A stretch of 64,000 nt of DNA from Oleomonas cavernae. Its GTDB lineage: Bacteria > Pseudomonadota > Alphaproteobacteria > Zavarziniales > Zavarziniaceae. Location of the stretch: the NCBI RefSeq assembly GCF_003590945.1, contig NZ_QYUK01000016.1, forward strand, positions 408,904 through 472,903, given 5' to 3'. Shown here in pieces: positions 23,937 through 33,994 of the stretch. Position numbers and translations under genes: made by a program. Every line of letters starts with the position of its first letter. Position 1 is the stretch's first letter. Under the pieces are notes generated by a model that ran no database searches, was not told the DNA's origin, and saw nothing but the letters and a program-made list of their open reading frames with translations.

Positions 23937-24201
23937 TCAGAGATGCGTCAGGTTACGAATCGCTGCGATCATGGCGGACGATGCAGGGCCTTGCCGCTCG
24001 AGCAAGTCGCCTATCCGGAGGACAGGTGCTTGCAATCGTCCCGCAGCACCTTGCGCGTCGGGGGGCGCGGACGCTGGCGATTGAAGGCGCCAGACACGCG
24101 GGTTGACAAGCGCCAAGAAAGTGCATCAGGACTCGGACACGATCGATGTCGCGATGGCACGGGCACGCCGGGGGTCCGAGCTTGACCGTGGTGAATGATT
24201 T

Positions 24202-24240
24202 GGCGGTTGCCTCTCTGGCGGGAAGGCAACCGCCCATTTT
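24202..24240 (+). terminator. Rho-independent terminator candidate
   Basis: GGCGGTTGCCT (24202-24212) and AGGCAACCGCC (24224-24234) form a perfect 11-bp stem with an 11-base loop, followed by CATTTT. It would end transcription rightward, about 265 bp after the SDR operon. It also lies just beyond the 3' end of the leftward pseudogene. The stretch 23937-24201 before it shows no gene I can support. Confidence 0.6.
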
Positions 24241-24246
24241 ACGATG

Positions 24247-24434
24247 TCAGCTCCAAGCATGGAACGGCGGGGTGACGCCGTTGAGGAAGTAGCTGCCCAG
24301 GATCGCGTATTTCCAGCGTACCGGGTCGTGCAGGGTGTGGGTACGGGCATTTCGCCAGTGGCGGTCCCGGTTGTGTTCGGCCAGGATGGAACGGGTGCCG
24401 GTCAGTTCGAACAGTTTGTTGGTCGCACGGCTTC
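24247..24434 (-). pseudogene. Remnant of an acyl-CoA dehydrogenase-like flavin monooxygenase (SfnB/DszC type), C-terminal end only
   Basis: The last ~62 codons read ATNKLFELTGTRS, then HNRDRHWRNARTHTLHDPV and RWKYAILGSYFLNG. This matches the very characteristic C-terminus of SfnB/DszC-type desulfurisation monooxygenases (RHWRNARTHTLHDP is a family hallmark). Everything upstream of about 24435 is unrelated AT-rich sequence, so the gene is a decayed 3' fragment with no start. It indicates a past sulfur-assimilation locus at this junction, cut off probably when the neighbouring helicase operon arrived or by deletion. Confidence 0.8.
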
Positions 24435-24677
24435 TCATAGCCATTGTAATCAGGAACGACTCGGGTCTATGGCGAAGCAACCATATTTTTTGCGCTCGCA
24501 GCATGGCGCTTATTTTTTTGTAACATTTTTTATCTGTTTAATAAGCCTGTCGGCACTCGACAGGGTCGCCCCAGCGTTCGTCTGATCCAAAGGTGTGCAG
24601 GGCCGTGCATGGTTGCGTCGGATGACCGATATGGCCACATATCTGCCTTCCTTCTTAAGGGGACTATGTGAGGTCTG
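24435..24677. other. AT-rich intergenic junction, no gene seen
   Basis: The sequence drops in GC here (long A/T runs near 24481-24545, for example CTTATTTTTTTGTAACATTTTTTATC). It separates a truncated pseudogene from the large helicase gene. I see no open gene, tRNA or inverted-repeat end. The composition suggests a junction of imported DNA. Confidence 0.5.
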
Positions 24678-27600
24678 TCATTGTCTCGGCGATAGACTGT
24701 CTGCCTGCCGCCAAGCGATGCACAGTTCAAGATAAGCGCGCGCATCGGCGCTCAGCCTCAAGACACCGGCCAATCTCGCGAGCTCCAATGTGCTGTCGGC
24801 GGCGGCGTCGATCCGCGCGGCATACTGGTCGTAGAGGGCAGCGATTTCGCTGCGCGAAATCTCCCGCAGAAGACGTTCGGTCCCAGCATTGAAGGGCAGT
24901 CGTCGTGCGTAACTTCCAGAGACCCAAGCGAAGGCCGTGCCGAATTCGTCGTGCTGTTCGACGTTGCCGAGGTTGGCGAGCACCCGAGCCTGAATCCGCT
25001 GCCCGGTGCGCTGCCAGCCGTGGGCCTGGGCGATCCGGCGGGCCAGCACGGCCAGGGGCATCGGGCCCGAGCCTGCAAGGGTCTCTACGATCATTTGGCG
25101 CAGAATGAGATCGTAGCTTTCGTCATAGAAGCGATCCGGGTCCAATTGCAAACCGGCGAAAGGTGCGGACGCTAAATCGTTGCCATGCCCCGCATCGCTT
25201 AAGCCGTCTTCGATGGCGATCGGCGCAGCTTCATGGCCGGCTGCCGTGGCTTCATCGGTGGAAGGCGCCGCATCGAATTCCTCAGAGACTGACTCCGAGA
25301 TCCTATCGTCCGGGAGGACTTCCGCCGTTTCCTGCAGCGTACAGGCCATCGCCAATTCCCGCGCGTCCCTATCCTTCGCCAAGAGATCGCGGAGGGCTAG
25401 GTCGATCCGGTCAGCCACGATCCCACCGCTGCGGAACCAGTCCGTCGACCAGATGCGCAGGATGGTCCAGCCCAGGCGTTCAAGAACGGCTTGCCGGAGC
25501 TTGTCTCGGTCGCGGGCGGTAGCCGTGCGGTGGTACTGAGCGCCATCGCATTCAATACCGGCGAGCCAGCGGCCGGCGAAATCGGGATGGACGATACCCA
25601 GGTCGATGCGGAAGCCCGAAACACCGATCTGCGAGCGAACATCCCAGCCCCGGGCATGCAGGGCGGCGGCGACCGCCTCCTCGAAGGGGCTTTCAACCGG
25701 GCCGAGCGATCCCCGATCCCGTGCCGGCAGCGCGACGGGGCCACGTTCGGCGAAGTCGAGGAAGGCTTTGAGGTCTGCGACCCCGCGCGCCGAAGTCCGG
25801 GAAAGATCGATCTGATCGGCGCGTATCGAGGTGAAGACGTGCAGTTCGCTGCGGGCACGGGTAACCGCCACGTTTAGCCGCTTCTCGCCGCCGTCCCCGT
25901 TTATCGCGCCGAAGTTCATGGGCAGCTTCCCGGCGAGATCCGGCCCGAAGGTAATCGAGAACAACATCACATCCCGCTCGTCGCCCTGGATGTTTTCGAG
26001 GTTCTTCACGATCAGCGGTTCTTCCCGGTCATCGGCGAAGAACCATTCAAATTCTGGCCGCTTGCGGCGTTCCTCGTCCAGCAGATCCAGGATCAGGCTC
26101 TGCTGCTGCGCGTTGAAAGTAATGACACCGAGAGTCGGTCGCTTCGCCTCCGGCAGCGCAAGCCAGACCGCCAGCCTTTCGACGATCATCACCACCGAAG
26201 CCTTGGCCTCCACCTCGTTCACACGCCCCTTGCCGCGGGCATAGATCCCGTCGACACGATGAAGCTTGACGGCACTTCCCGCCCCGTCGGCGGCCGGAAA
26301 TGTAACCAGATTATTTCCATAGTAGAAATGGTTCGAAAAGGCGATCAGGGTTTCATCACGGCTACGGTAGTGCCAATTGAGCTGGCGTGTCGGCACACCG
26401 GCGGCGGCAACCTCATCAAGGATCGACGGCATGTCCTTTTCGTATTCCGCGACGTCATCGCCATCATCATCCACCCGGCCGAAGAAATTGGTGGGTGGAA
26501 GCTGGCGCGGATCCCCGACCACGATGGCCTGACGACCTCGTGCAATGGCGCCAATGGCATCCCAGGTCGTGATCTGGGACGCCTCGTCGAAGATCACGAG
26601 ATCGAATTGCGACTGTCCGGGCGGCAGGTATTGAGCAACCGACAGAGGCGACATCAAGACACAGGGCGCCAGCGTACTGAAGCTGTTCGGCATCTGGCCG
26701 ATCAGGGCCCGGATCGGCATCGACGGCCGCTGCAGCCCCAGTTGGTGACGCAAGGCGCCGAGTTCGGAGTTCCGGGGCACGGCATCCCGCGCTGGCAGAT
26801 TGTGGGCGATCCGCCGCATCACTTCCTGCGGCGCAAGCGACGCCGCGGCCTCGTCGAGCTGGCGGAAGCGCGCGATCAGATCCTCGTGCGACCAATGGGC
26901 GAAGCCGCGGAGTTCCGGGCTCGCATCCATCGCCAGCGGCAGCCACCAAGCCATATAAGCCGCCTCGAATGCCTTGGCCGTATCGGCGATCGCCACGCCG
27001 GCCTCCAGCACCTCGATCACCGGGGCAAGGCCGGAAGCATCTGCGGCGCTACGGCTTTCCTGCCATTTGGTCCAGTCGGAGAAACGGCCACGCTCGGCGG
27101 GAAGGCCGGCAAGGGCCTGACGCAACCCAGCGCGGTCCAATGCCTCGCCGATCCGCCCGCCGGCGGCGAGGAAGGCGGCCCGGCTCGATGCCAATGCCTC
27201 CTCGGCCTGCGTATAGCGGATGAGCGCCGGGACAAGCGGACCACCGCCGGCAGTCATCAGGCCGGGGCACACCGCACGCCACGCCGCCTCGGGAATGCCG
27301 GCGAAAATGGCTGCCTTCTCGATTCCGGCAAATTGGATCGCCTGGGACAGCAGGCGGCCGATCGTTGTCAGGTCGGTCTGCCTCCCCACAAAAAGCGGGA
27401 GAACGGCAAGGGGTGATGCGGCAACCTCCCGCTCGGCCTTGAGCATCCGTTGCAGGGCGGCGATATCGGTCGAGGGGTCGGCTGTGCCGCCGCTGGCATA
27501 GGTCTGAAGCATTTTGCCGATCCGGCCCCGGGCCAGCGTGGACAAAGGCCAGATCTTGGTTTGTGCCTCCCGCCATTCCAGATCAAGCCGCTGGAGCGGG

Positions 27601-30563
27601 ATCGAGGCGATGTCCCGTTCGGGGTAAGTGGCCCCGAGCGCGAGTGCCGCCTCCTCATACTCACGAACCGCGGCCTCGAACGGGCCGACCGCCGCCTTGA
27701 GTGCGGCCAGATCCTTCCCGATCACCGGATGAAGGTCGTCCTGATCACGCACTTGTCCCAGGAGGCTGACAAGAACGGCACGAACCTCGGGTTGCCCGGC
27801 CGCCCCGGGGGCAAGGCCCAAAGCCCTGCCGACAGCGTTGCCCGCCTCCGCTGCCGCGCCAACATCGTGATGCAGGGCCGCCGCGGCGCGCAGGAATCCG
27901 CCCTCCCAACTGAACGACCATTCCTCGGCGCCGACAAGGCCAAGGACCCTTGTATCCCCATGCATTCCAGCAACGCCGAAGCGACGGCCAGCCTCGCCCG
28001 CAAGGTCGTGCAGGCGCCGGTAACTGGATTCGTCATGGCAATCCTTGTTCGAGAATTGCAGTGCGAAGGGCTGGGGGCCGGCGGCCACAGCGCACCCGAT
28101 CGCGTCGAAGACGCTGAAGCCCTGGATGCCGGGGCGGTGCAAGGCCTCGACATAGGCATTGAGCTGGTCCCGGGTCAGGCGCAGGTCGTCGGCGATCTTG
28201 ACCCATTCGGCGGCCTTGCCCTTCGCGGCACGGTCCCACGATCGGCCAAGCTGCGCCAGCACCACCTTACGATCGGCCTTGCTGGAGTGAAGTTCGAGAC
28301 AGGCATCGCCAAGGCCATGGGCTTCGAGCCGGCGATGCACGACGTCAAGGGCCGCCGCCTTTTCCGCCACGAAAAGCACGGTCCTGCCGCGCCCCAACTG
28401 ATCGGCGATGACATTGGCGATGGTCTGGCTCTTGCCTGTGCCAGGCGGGCCGATCAGGACGAAGTCGCGCCCCTTGCCAGCCGCAACGACGGCAGCCAGC
28501 TGCGAACTGTCGGCGGGAAGCGGAGTCAGCAGATCGCCGGGCGCCAGGCGGCGGTCGATGTCCTCCGGCGACGGCATGGGCGTGTCGGCCCCGGGAAAAG
28601 CCTCCGTCGGGCTGTCCACCAGATGACGGACCAGCCGGCTTTGCCGCAGGCTGTCGGTTCGGTCGACGAGGTCCTTCCACATCAGGTATTTGGCGAAGGA
28701 GAAGGTCGACAGCGCGGCACTGTCGACGACTTCGAAACCGGCGGCATCACGCACGTGGCGGCGGACGGTTTCAAAGATGCGTGGCATGTCGATGCCGGAC
28801 CGGTCGCGCGGAAGTTCGCCTTCAAGCTCGGGAATGCGCAGTTCGAAGTCCCGTTTCAGAAATTCCAGCAGCGTGGAATTCACCCGGGCATCATCCTCGT
28901 GATGAAGCAGCCGGAAGTCCGACCGGGCGGAACTGCGCTCCAGCTTCACCGGGATCAGCAGCAAAGGGGCACGATAGTCGCGCTGATCGGACGCGCTGCG
29001 TTTCCAGCGCAGGAAACCGGCGGCCAGGAACAAGGTATTCGTACCACCCTCCTGCGTGTCGCTTTTCGCCTTCCGGTACAACTCGATCAGGCGGTTGCTC
29101 ATATCCTTTCCCGTCAGGGGGCAGGCGATCTGGTGCCTGGCCAGAGCATCGTGCGCGAGCAACATGCTGTGCTCGCGCACCTCCGCGCTCAGCAGGTCCC
29201 GATTCGCGAAACTTCCCTCGTCCGCCAAGGCCAGAAGGCGGAAGGACTGCCCGTCGGCAAGAGTGTCCTCGAGCGCACCCAGATCCGGACACAGCAGCGG
29301 CACCGTCTGCTTGGTTTCCCGGAAATTCAACAGCCGGTTGCCCAGCGAAAGGTCGAGCAGCTTGCGTTGCCAGCGCTGGACGCGGCCCAGCGGCGTCGTC
29401 GGCTCCGCCTCGATCCTGTCGCCGGGCAAAAGGCCCAGGTCGATGGGCCTTGGCAGCGCCGCCGGCGTCTTGAGATCCTCAGGCGAGACCGCATCGGCGA
29501 CCCTTTGTACGCGATGGGCGGCCAGGGGCCGGATGCGCGCGGCACGGGCGCGGCTGACGTCGACGGCCTTCAGGAAGTCCGCCTCCCGCTCCTCGGCCAG
29601 ATGTCTCTTGCCAACGTCGACAGCCTCGTCGAAACCGATGGCGGGCCGGCGGGTCAGCAACGTGGTCTCGAACGGGACGAAATCCCGGGCGACCACGGCT
29701 TTACGCACCGCAACAACGTCAGGCTCGACCATCCGGCCGAAATCACACCGGGTCAGCCAGACGCCGGCCCAGGCGTGCCCCTGCGAAAACAGGACGGCGG
29801 CGTTCAGGCCAGCGGCCTCGAGCGCGGCGGCCATAAGCAGGGAGATGTCGAGGCAGGTCCCCAGACCTTCGCTGGCGATCCGGCCCGGATCGCGCACTTT
29901 CTGCCCCACGGTTTCAAACGAGGCCGGTGGCACGGCGTAAGACAGGCCCATGCCGGTCACGGCCGACCATATCGCACCGGCCAGCATCCAGATCCGTCCG
30001 GGATCACCCGACTGGTAGCCGTCGAGTGCCCCGCTCAAACCGGCGCGCTCCAGTAGGCGCGAGGCTTCCTTCAAAATGCCGGCGACCACGGGATCGTTGG
30101 GCGAGATGAAGGCGGCGAGCAGTTCATCCATCTCCGGCAGGCCGCCCCATTCATCGCGGGCCAGAAGCTCTATCCGGTGCGCCTCGCGCAACAACTCGAC
30201 ATCCCGGTGCCGGACGACCAGTTCGAGCGTGGCGATCTCCGCCTCGTTCAATCCATCGAGCAGCGCCATGTCCAGCGGTGTCGCCAAGTCGCGCAGTGGC
30301 ACCTCCGGCCCGGCCGCGATCCGATCGATCCGCCACTCCTTCGGTTTCAGGATGGCGGGCTGACACGCAAGCTGTACCGAGATGTTCTCCAGCTGTTCCG
30401 TGCCCTCGTTCCGCAGGCCCAGCGCCTTCAGAATGGCGACGCCGTTTTGAGCCGAGGCGAAATTCACCCGCTGGCTGATCTGCGCCGTCAGTGACAGGCG
30501 AGGTTTCGTGGTCGAGCCGATTTGCTCTTCTTGCGGGGCACTGTCCATGGCTTCATTGTCCAT
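24678..30563 (-). CDS. DUF4011 / SF1 helicase / Vsr-like endonuclease protein (Hhe-like putative antiviral factor)
   Basis: This 1961-residue protein contains, in order: a transglutaminase-like fold near 232-270 (C237, H263 in SQGHAWAG); a DUF4011 region (LLDLSLGNRLLNFRETKQ); an SF1 helicase with Walker A GPPGTGKSQTIAN near 703 and Walker B VIFDEASQIT near 1321; helicase motifs QGDERDVMLFS and NVAVTRARSELHVF; a Vsr/DUF559-type endonuclease near 1640-1715 (FRIDLGIVHPDF...IECDGAQYHRTATARDRDK...RIWSTDWF); and a C-terminal DUF3320-type domain. DUF4011-helicase-Vsr proteins were described as the Hhe antiphage system in defence-gene surveys (from memory). The gene is 11 bp downstream of a YhaN-like ATPase and a YhaO-like phosphoesterase gene, an Mre11/Rad50-style pair. 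This implies a DNA-targeting complex, perhaps restriction of invading DNA. Start ATG 30563. Confidence 0.88.
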   Translation of the reverse strand: MDNEAMDSAPQEEQIGSTTKPRLSLTAQISQRVNFASAQNGVAILKALGLRNEGTEQLENISVQLACQPAILKPKEWRIDRIAAGPEVPLRDLATPLDMALLDGLNEAEIATLELVVRHRDVELLREAHRIELLARDEWGGLPEMDELLAAFISPNDPVVAGILKEASRLLERAGLSGALDGYQSGDPGRIWMLAGAIWSAVTGMGLSYAVPPASFETVGQKVRDPGRIASEGLGTCLDISLLMAAALEAAGLNAAVLFSQGHAWAGVWLTRCDFGRMVEPDVVAVRKAVVARDFVPFETTLLTRRPAIGFDEAVDVGKRHLAEEREADFLKAVDVSRARAARIRPLAAHRVQRVADAVSPEDLKTPAALPRPIDLGLLPGDRIEAEPTTPLGRVQRWQRKLLDLSLGNRLLNFRETKQTVPLLCPDLGALEDTLADGQSFRLLALADEGSFANRDLLSAEVREHSMLLAHDALARHQIACPLTGKDMSNRLIELYRKAKSDTQEGGTNTLFLAAGFLRWKRSASDQRDYRAPLLLIPVKLERSSARSDFRLLHHEDDARVNSTLLEFLKRDFELRIPELEGELPRDRSGIDMPRIFETVRRHVRDAAGFEVVDSAALSTFSFAKYLMWKDLVDRTDSLRQSRLVRHLVDSPTEAFPGADTPMPSPEDIDRRLAPGDLLTPLPADSSQLAAVVAAGKGRDFVLIGPPGTGKSQTIANVIADQLGRGRTVLFVAEKAAALDVVHRRLEAHGLGDACLELHSSKADRKVVLAQLGRSWDRAAKGKAAEWVKIADDLRLTRDQLNAYVEALHRPGIQGFSVFDAIGCAVAAGPQPFALQFSNKDCHDESSYRRLHDLAGEAGRRFGVAGMHGDTRVLGLVGAEEWSFSWEGGFLRAAAALHHDVGAAAEAGNAVGRALGLAPGAAGQPEVRAVLVSLLGQVRDQDDLHPVIGKDLAALKAAVGPFEAAVREYEEAALALGATYPERDIASIPLQRLDLEWREAQTKIWPLSTLARGRIGKMLQTYASGGTADPSTDIAALQRMLKAEREVAASPLAVLPLFVGRQTDLTTIGRLLSQAIQFAGIEKAAIFAGIPEAAWRAVCPGLMTAGGGPLVPALIRYTQAEEALASSRAAFLAAGGRIGEALDRAGLRQALAGLPAERGRFSDWTKWQESRSAADASGLAPVIEVLEAGVAIADTAKAFEAAYMAWWLPLAMDASPELRGFAHWSHEDLIARFRQLDEAAASLAPQEVMRRIAHNLPARDAVPRNSELGALRHQLGLQRPSMPIRALIGQMPNSFSTLAPCVLMSPLSVAQYLPPGQSQFDLVIFDEASQITTWDAIGAIARGRQAIVVGDPRQLPPTNFFGRVDDDGDDVAEYEKDMPSILDEVAAAGVPTRQLNWHYRSRDETLIAFSNHFYYGNNLVTFPAADGAGSAVKLHRVDGIYARGKGRVNEVEAKASVVMIVERLAVWLALPEAKRPTLGVITFNAQQQSLILDLLDEERRKRPEFEWFFADDREEPLIVKNLENIQGDERDVMLFSITFGPDLAGKLPMNFGAINGDGGEKRLNVAVTRARSELHVFTSIRADQIDLSRTSARGVADLKAFLDFAERGPVALPARDRGSLGPVESPFEEAVAAALHARGWDVRSQIGVSGFRIDLGIVHPDFAGRWLAGIECDGAQYHRTATARDRDKLRQAVLERLGWTILRIWSTDWFRSGGIVADRIDLALRDLLAKDRDARELAMACTLQETAEVLPDDRISESVSEEFDAAPSTDEATAAGHEAAPIAIEDGLSDAGHGNDLASAPFAGLQLDPDRFYDESYDLILRQMIVETLAGSGPMPLAVLARRIAQAHGWQRTGQRIQARVLANLGNVEQHDEFGTAFAWVSGSYARRLPFNAGTERLLREISRSEIAALYDQYAARIDAAADSTLELARLAGVLRLSADARAYLELCIAWRQADSLSPRQ

Positions 30564-30574
30564 TGCAGTATCGA

Positions 30575-33500
30575 TCAGACGGTGAGTTCGTGAACCTGCA
30601 CACCGGGACAGACGCCCCTGGCGATACCGCAGAGGTGACGGTGATGGGTGAGGTAGATGACCTGGCCGGTGCGACTCATCTCGGCCAGCAGCGTGAAGGC
30701 CTCGGCCGAACGGTCGTCGTCGAAGGTTTCCATGATATCATCGGCGATAAAGGGAACCGGTGGGCGGCTGCGGGCCAATTCGTGATAGCCGGCGATCCGT
30801 AACGCCAGATAAAGCTGAAAGCGTGTCCCCTTCGACAATTCGGGGGCAAGCTTCGCCCCGCCACCCCGGGCAAGCGCCACCAGGACTTCCCGCGTGTCGT
30901 CGGGCTGCGCCGCAAGGCCGGTATAGGCGCCCCGGCTCAAGATGCTGAAGGCCCTGGAGGCCCTGTTCAGCATTTCGCTGCGGTGGCTGTCGCGATAGCG
31001 GCGGAGTCCCTTGTCGACCAGCAGAATGCCCAGCCGCAGGGCAAGGTACTGGCGAGCCCCGTCCTCCAGCGCGAGCAGGATGTTGCTCCGCTCCGCCTCC
31101 AGGCGGGCCACGGCATCGTCACCGCCGATGGCCACGATCCGCCGATCGAATTCGGACACGGCCGCGTAGCGCTTCTGCAAATCCTGGCTCGACTGGTCGA
31201 CCTCGATGACGAGATGCTCCTCCCGGGTCTCCAGCGCCGGACGGCCGTCAGCCTCCGCAAGCGCTATGGCTTGGGTTACATCCTCATTCGCCGCGGCCTC
31301 GGCGATATCCTTTTCGCAGGCTGTAATCTCCGCGCGCAGGCGCGCCGCATCGCGGCCCATGGCCAGGGTTTCGGACAGCCCTGCGGGGTCGGACAGGCCG
31401 AAATGGCCGGCCATGGCCGCCAGCTCCCGGTCGATCGCTTCAATCTCGGCCTGGGCTTCGGCAAGGGCACGGCGCGCCTCGGCCTGGTCATCCTCGGCCT
31501 TCTGGCGGCCGTCCCTGACCTTCTCTGCCCTGCGCAGCCGGCCTTCGACCTCCTTCCAAGACGGGGCCCCCTCGGTTCCGAGAGCCGCCGCGATGGCCGC
31601 CAGCGCACCCAGAAAGGCGTCGCTGTTGGCGCGCATCTTGCCGATGCGGTCGGCCAGGCTGTCATGGCTGGTGACGGCGGTTCGTAGTTGGTCGAGCCCG
31701 GCGAGCAGACCGTTCATCGCGGCGACATCCCTCGTCGCTGCCGCCAGCCAGGTCCGCACCAGGAGACTTTCCCAGGCTGCGGTCCAGACGGTCTCCGCCT
31801 TGCGGGCCTCGTCCAGTGCCTCCTGGCGGTCGTCCACGGCCTCCCTAGCCTCGCGCAGGGCATCGCGAAGACTGGTCAGGGTGGCGCCGCGCTCGATCCT
31901 GGCTTGGGCTTCAGCCGCCAGGAGGTCGAAACCAAGACCGTCCAGCCCATTGCCCGGCGTTGCCAAGCCGGCGCGAAGCGCGGATACCGCCTCCTCAAGG
32001 TCGCGAGCAGCGGTGTCGCGCATCCTGGCAGCCTGGCGCAGCGCGCCAAGGGCCGCCAAGGCAAGAAGGCGGGCTTCAAGCCAGCCCCGAAGCTCGATCA
32101 GGCTTCGCCCGGAGAGTCCCAAGGCGCTGGTTGCCATGTCGATCTCGGTGAGCACGGCTGCCTCCGTCGTCTCCGCTTTGCGGAACGCCGCCTCGGCCTG
32201 AACCAGATCCTGGCGCTGGGCGTCAAGCGCGGCCCGGGCAGCCGCTTGGAGACGCGCATCTGCCTGGGCTTGTGCCAACAGGCCGGTGATCTGGTCGTCC
32301 CGGCGCAGCGCGGTCTCGAAGGCATCGGCCGTCTCAAGGCGGAGATCGCGGCGATGCGCAGACCACAGGCTCTCCCTGACGGCGCGGGCGGCGGCGGCAT
32401 CGTCAAGGCTGATGGCCATGGCTATCGGGCCTTCCGGCAGGGAGGCGGCCTGCCGGTCGATGCCCTCCCGCAGACTGTCGGCAGCACGGCGCGCATCCAC
32501 GCGCCCGGCCCGGGCTGTTTCCAGCCGGCTGGTCCAGGCATCGATCTGCCAGCCGGCGGGAACCGGCAATCGCTCCACCTCCGCCGCGGTCCCCGACCAG
32601 GGAAGCAGTGTCGCCATCTTCTCGGCAAGAATGTCATCCGCCGCCTGGATCTCTCGCTCGGCCCGGCGCAAGGCTTCTCCGGGGTCGCGCTGGCGCAGCC
32701 GGTTCAGGAGATGCACCAGCGCCGAAGTATCGCCAGCCGGCGATGCCTCGGCCAGACGGGCCTCGCGCCGGGCCAGCAGGGCCTTCGCATTGCGCGCTTC
32801 TGCTTCCGCGGAATGACGCTGCCCGGTGATGCCGGAATGGCGGCCGATAAGGTCGCGCAGCCCCGCGACCGTTGCCGAATCCAATAGCAGGTCACGGGGA
32901 TTCGTCCCCGAACGGCCGAGCAGGGCAAGGGCTGTCTGGATGCCGCGTTGTTCATCCTCGGCCTTGGCCTTCACGCGCGGCAGATCCTTTTCCGCCTCCT
33001 CATGGGCGGAGCGCAGCGCATCCGCTGCCACGATCCTATCCGCCAGGGCCAGAACCTGCGGATCGGGCACGAGGCCATCGATGGTCCCGGCCAAACGGGC
33101 AAGGGCCGCCTCCGATGCCTCCTTGCGGGTGCGGGCAATGGTCTGCGTCTTCAGCAGCCGCTGAAACCTTGCCTCCCCATCCGCTGGCGGCTTGGGGATC
33201 GCGGCGAGGGGCGCCAGTTCGGCCTTCAGGGCCTGAAGACGGGCACGCAGGGGCAGCAGGGCCAGCAGCTTTCGGACAAGCGCAAGTTCCCGCGACCTCT
33301 CGCCATGCCGGCGGGACGCCTCCATCCAGGCGTCATGCGCCGCCTGCTGTTCGGCCTGCAAGCGGTTATAAGCGCCCGCCTGGACGTCCAGGTCCTTTCG
33401 CCTTGCCTCCAGATCATCGAGGCGCGCCTTGGCATCGGTGATCGGCCCCTTCCGGCCGCCGGGCCGGTGGAAGCCATCTGCCTCCACGCGCAAGGTGTCC

Positions 33501-33994
33501 AGTTGTTGGCTTAGATTGGCAAGGCCGGCACTTGCCGAGAACAGCATTTCGCCGAGGTCGCCCTTGCTCGCCAGGATGCTGTCGCCGCCCCGCTCCAGGG
33601 TCTCGTCATCGAGCGAGAACATGGCCTCATAGCCTTCGCGGCCGAGCCCCCCAAGGCCCGATTGCAGCAGGGCATCGGGAAGGGCACCGCCATGTTCATC
33701 CTGCAGGGAGCCTGTGCTCTTCTTGACCCGGACCAGTGCATGGGTCCGCCCCCCGAACTCGACGGCGGCGCCGATGCGCATGGTCGGCCCGGGATGCAGG
33801 AAATCGTGTCGGCTGCGCTGGGGAATACCGAACAGCAGGTCGAGCCAGGCCGAAAACGCCGTGGATTTGCCGGCCTCGTTCGGACCATAGACGATGTGAA
33901 AGTCCGTCTCGCCCGGCGCGGGCGGCCGAAAGATCAGGTAGGCATCGGTGAACTTGCCGTAGCGTGTGAGATCCAGCCGCGACAGCCGCATCAC
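30575..33994 (-). CDS. YhaN-like AAA ATPase (Rad50/SbcC-like, coiled-coil)
   Basis: This 1139-residue protein has Walker A GPNEAGKST (37-45) at the N-terminus, the YhaN signature region FSLDDETLERGGDSILASKG, a ~750-residue Ala/Arg/Glu/Leu-rich coiled-coil middle, and a C-terminal ATPase half with KGTRFQLYLALRIAGY (ABC-type signature position) and PFIADDIMETFDDDRS (Walker B/D-loop). Such proteins pair with a metallophosphoesterase to process DNA ends. It overlaps the phosphoesterase gene stop by 4 bp (ATGA, 33991-33994) and is followed 11 bp later by the helicase-nuclease gene. Confidence 0.88.
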   Translation of the reverse strand: MMRLSRLDLTRYGKFTDAYLIFRPPAPGETDFHIVYGPNEAGKSTAFSAWLDLLFGIPQRSRHDFLHPGPTMRIGAAVEFGGRTHALVRVKKSTGSLQDEHGGALPDALLQSGLGGLGREGYEAMFSLDDETLERGGDSILASKGDLGEMLFSASAGLANLSQQLDTLRVEADGFHRPGGRKGPITDAKARLDDLEARRKDLDVQAGAYNRLQAEQQAAHDAWMEASRRHGERSRELALVRKLLALLPLRARLQALKAELAPLAAIPKPPADGEARFQRLLKTQTIARTRKEASEAALARLAGTIDGLVPDPQVLALADRIVAADALRSAHEEAEKDLPRVKAKAEDEQRGIQTALALLGRSGTNPRDLLLDSATVAGLRDLIGRHSGITGQRHSAEAEARNAKALLARREARLAEASPAGDTSALVHLLNRLRQRDPGEALRRAEREIQAADDILAEKMATLLPWSGTAAEVERLPVPAGWQIDAWTSRLETARAGRVDARRAADSLREGIDRQAASLPEGPIAMAISLDDAAAARAVRESLWSAHRRDLRLETADAFETALRRDDQITGLLAQAQADARLQAAARAALDAQRQDLVQAEAAFRKAETTEAAVLTEIDMATSALGLSGRSLIELRGWLEARLLALAALGALRQAARMRDTAARDLEEAVSALRAGLATPGNGLDGLGFDLLAAEAQARIERGATLTSLRDALREAREAVDDRQEALDEARKAETVWTAAWESLLVRTWLAAATRDVAAMNGLLAGLDQLRTAVTSHDSLADRIGKMRANSDAFLGALAAIAAALGTEGAPSWKEVEGRLRRAEKVRDGRQKAEDDQAEARRALAEAQAEIEAIDRELAAMAGHFGLSDPAGLSETLAMGRDAARLRAEITACEKDIAEAAANEDVTQAIALAEADGRPALETREEHLVIEVDQSSQDLQKRYAAVSEFDRRIVAIGGDDAVARLEAERSNILLALEDGARQYLALRLGILLVDKGLRRYRDSHRSEMLNRASRAFSILSRGAYTGLAAQPDDTREVLVALARGGGAKLAPELSKGTRFQLYLALRIAGYHELARSRPPVPFIADDIMETFDDDRSAEAFTLLAEMSRTGQVIYLTHHRHLCGIARGVCPGVQVHELTV

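Noticed and set aside
27450..30056. 868-codon plus-strand frame opposite the helicase gene
   Set aside because: No recognisable domains, antisense to strongly conserved helicase motifs.
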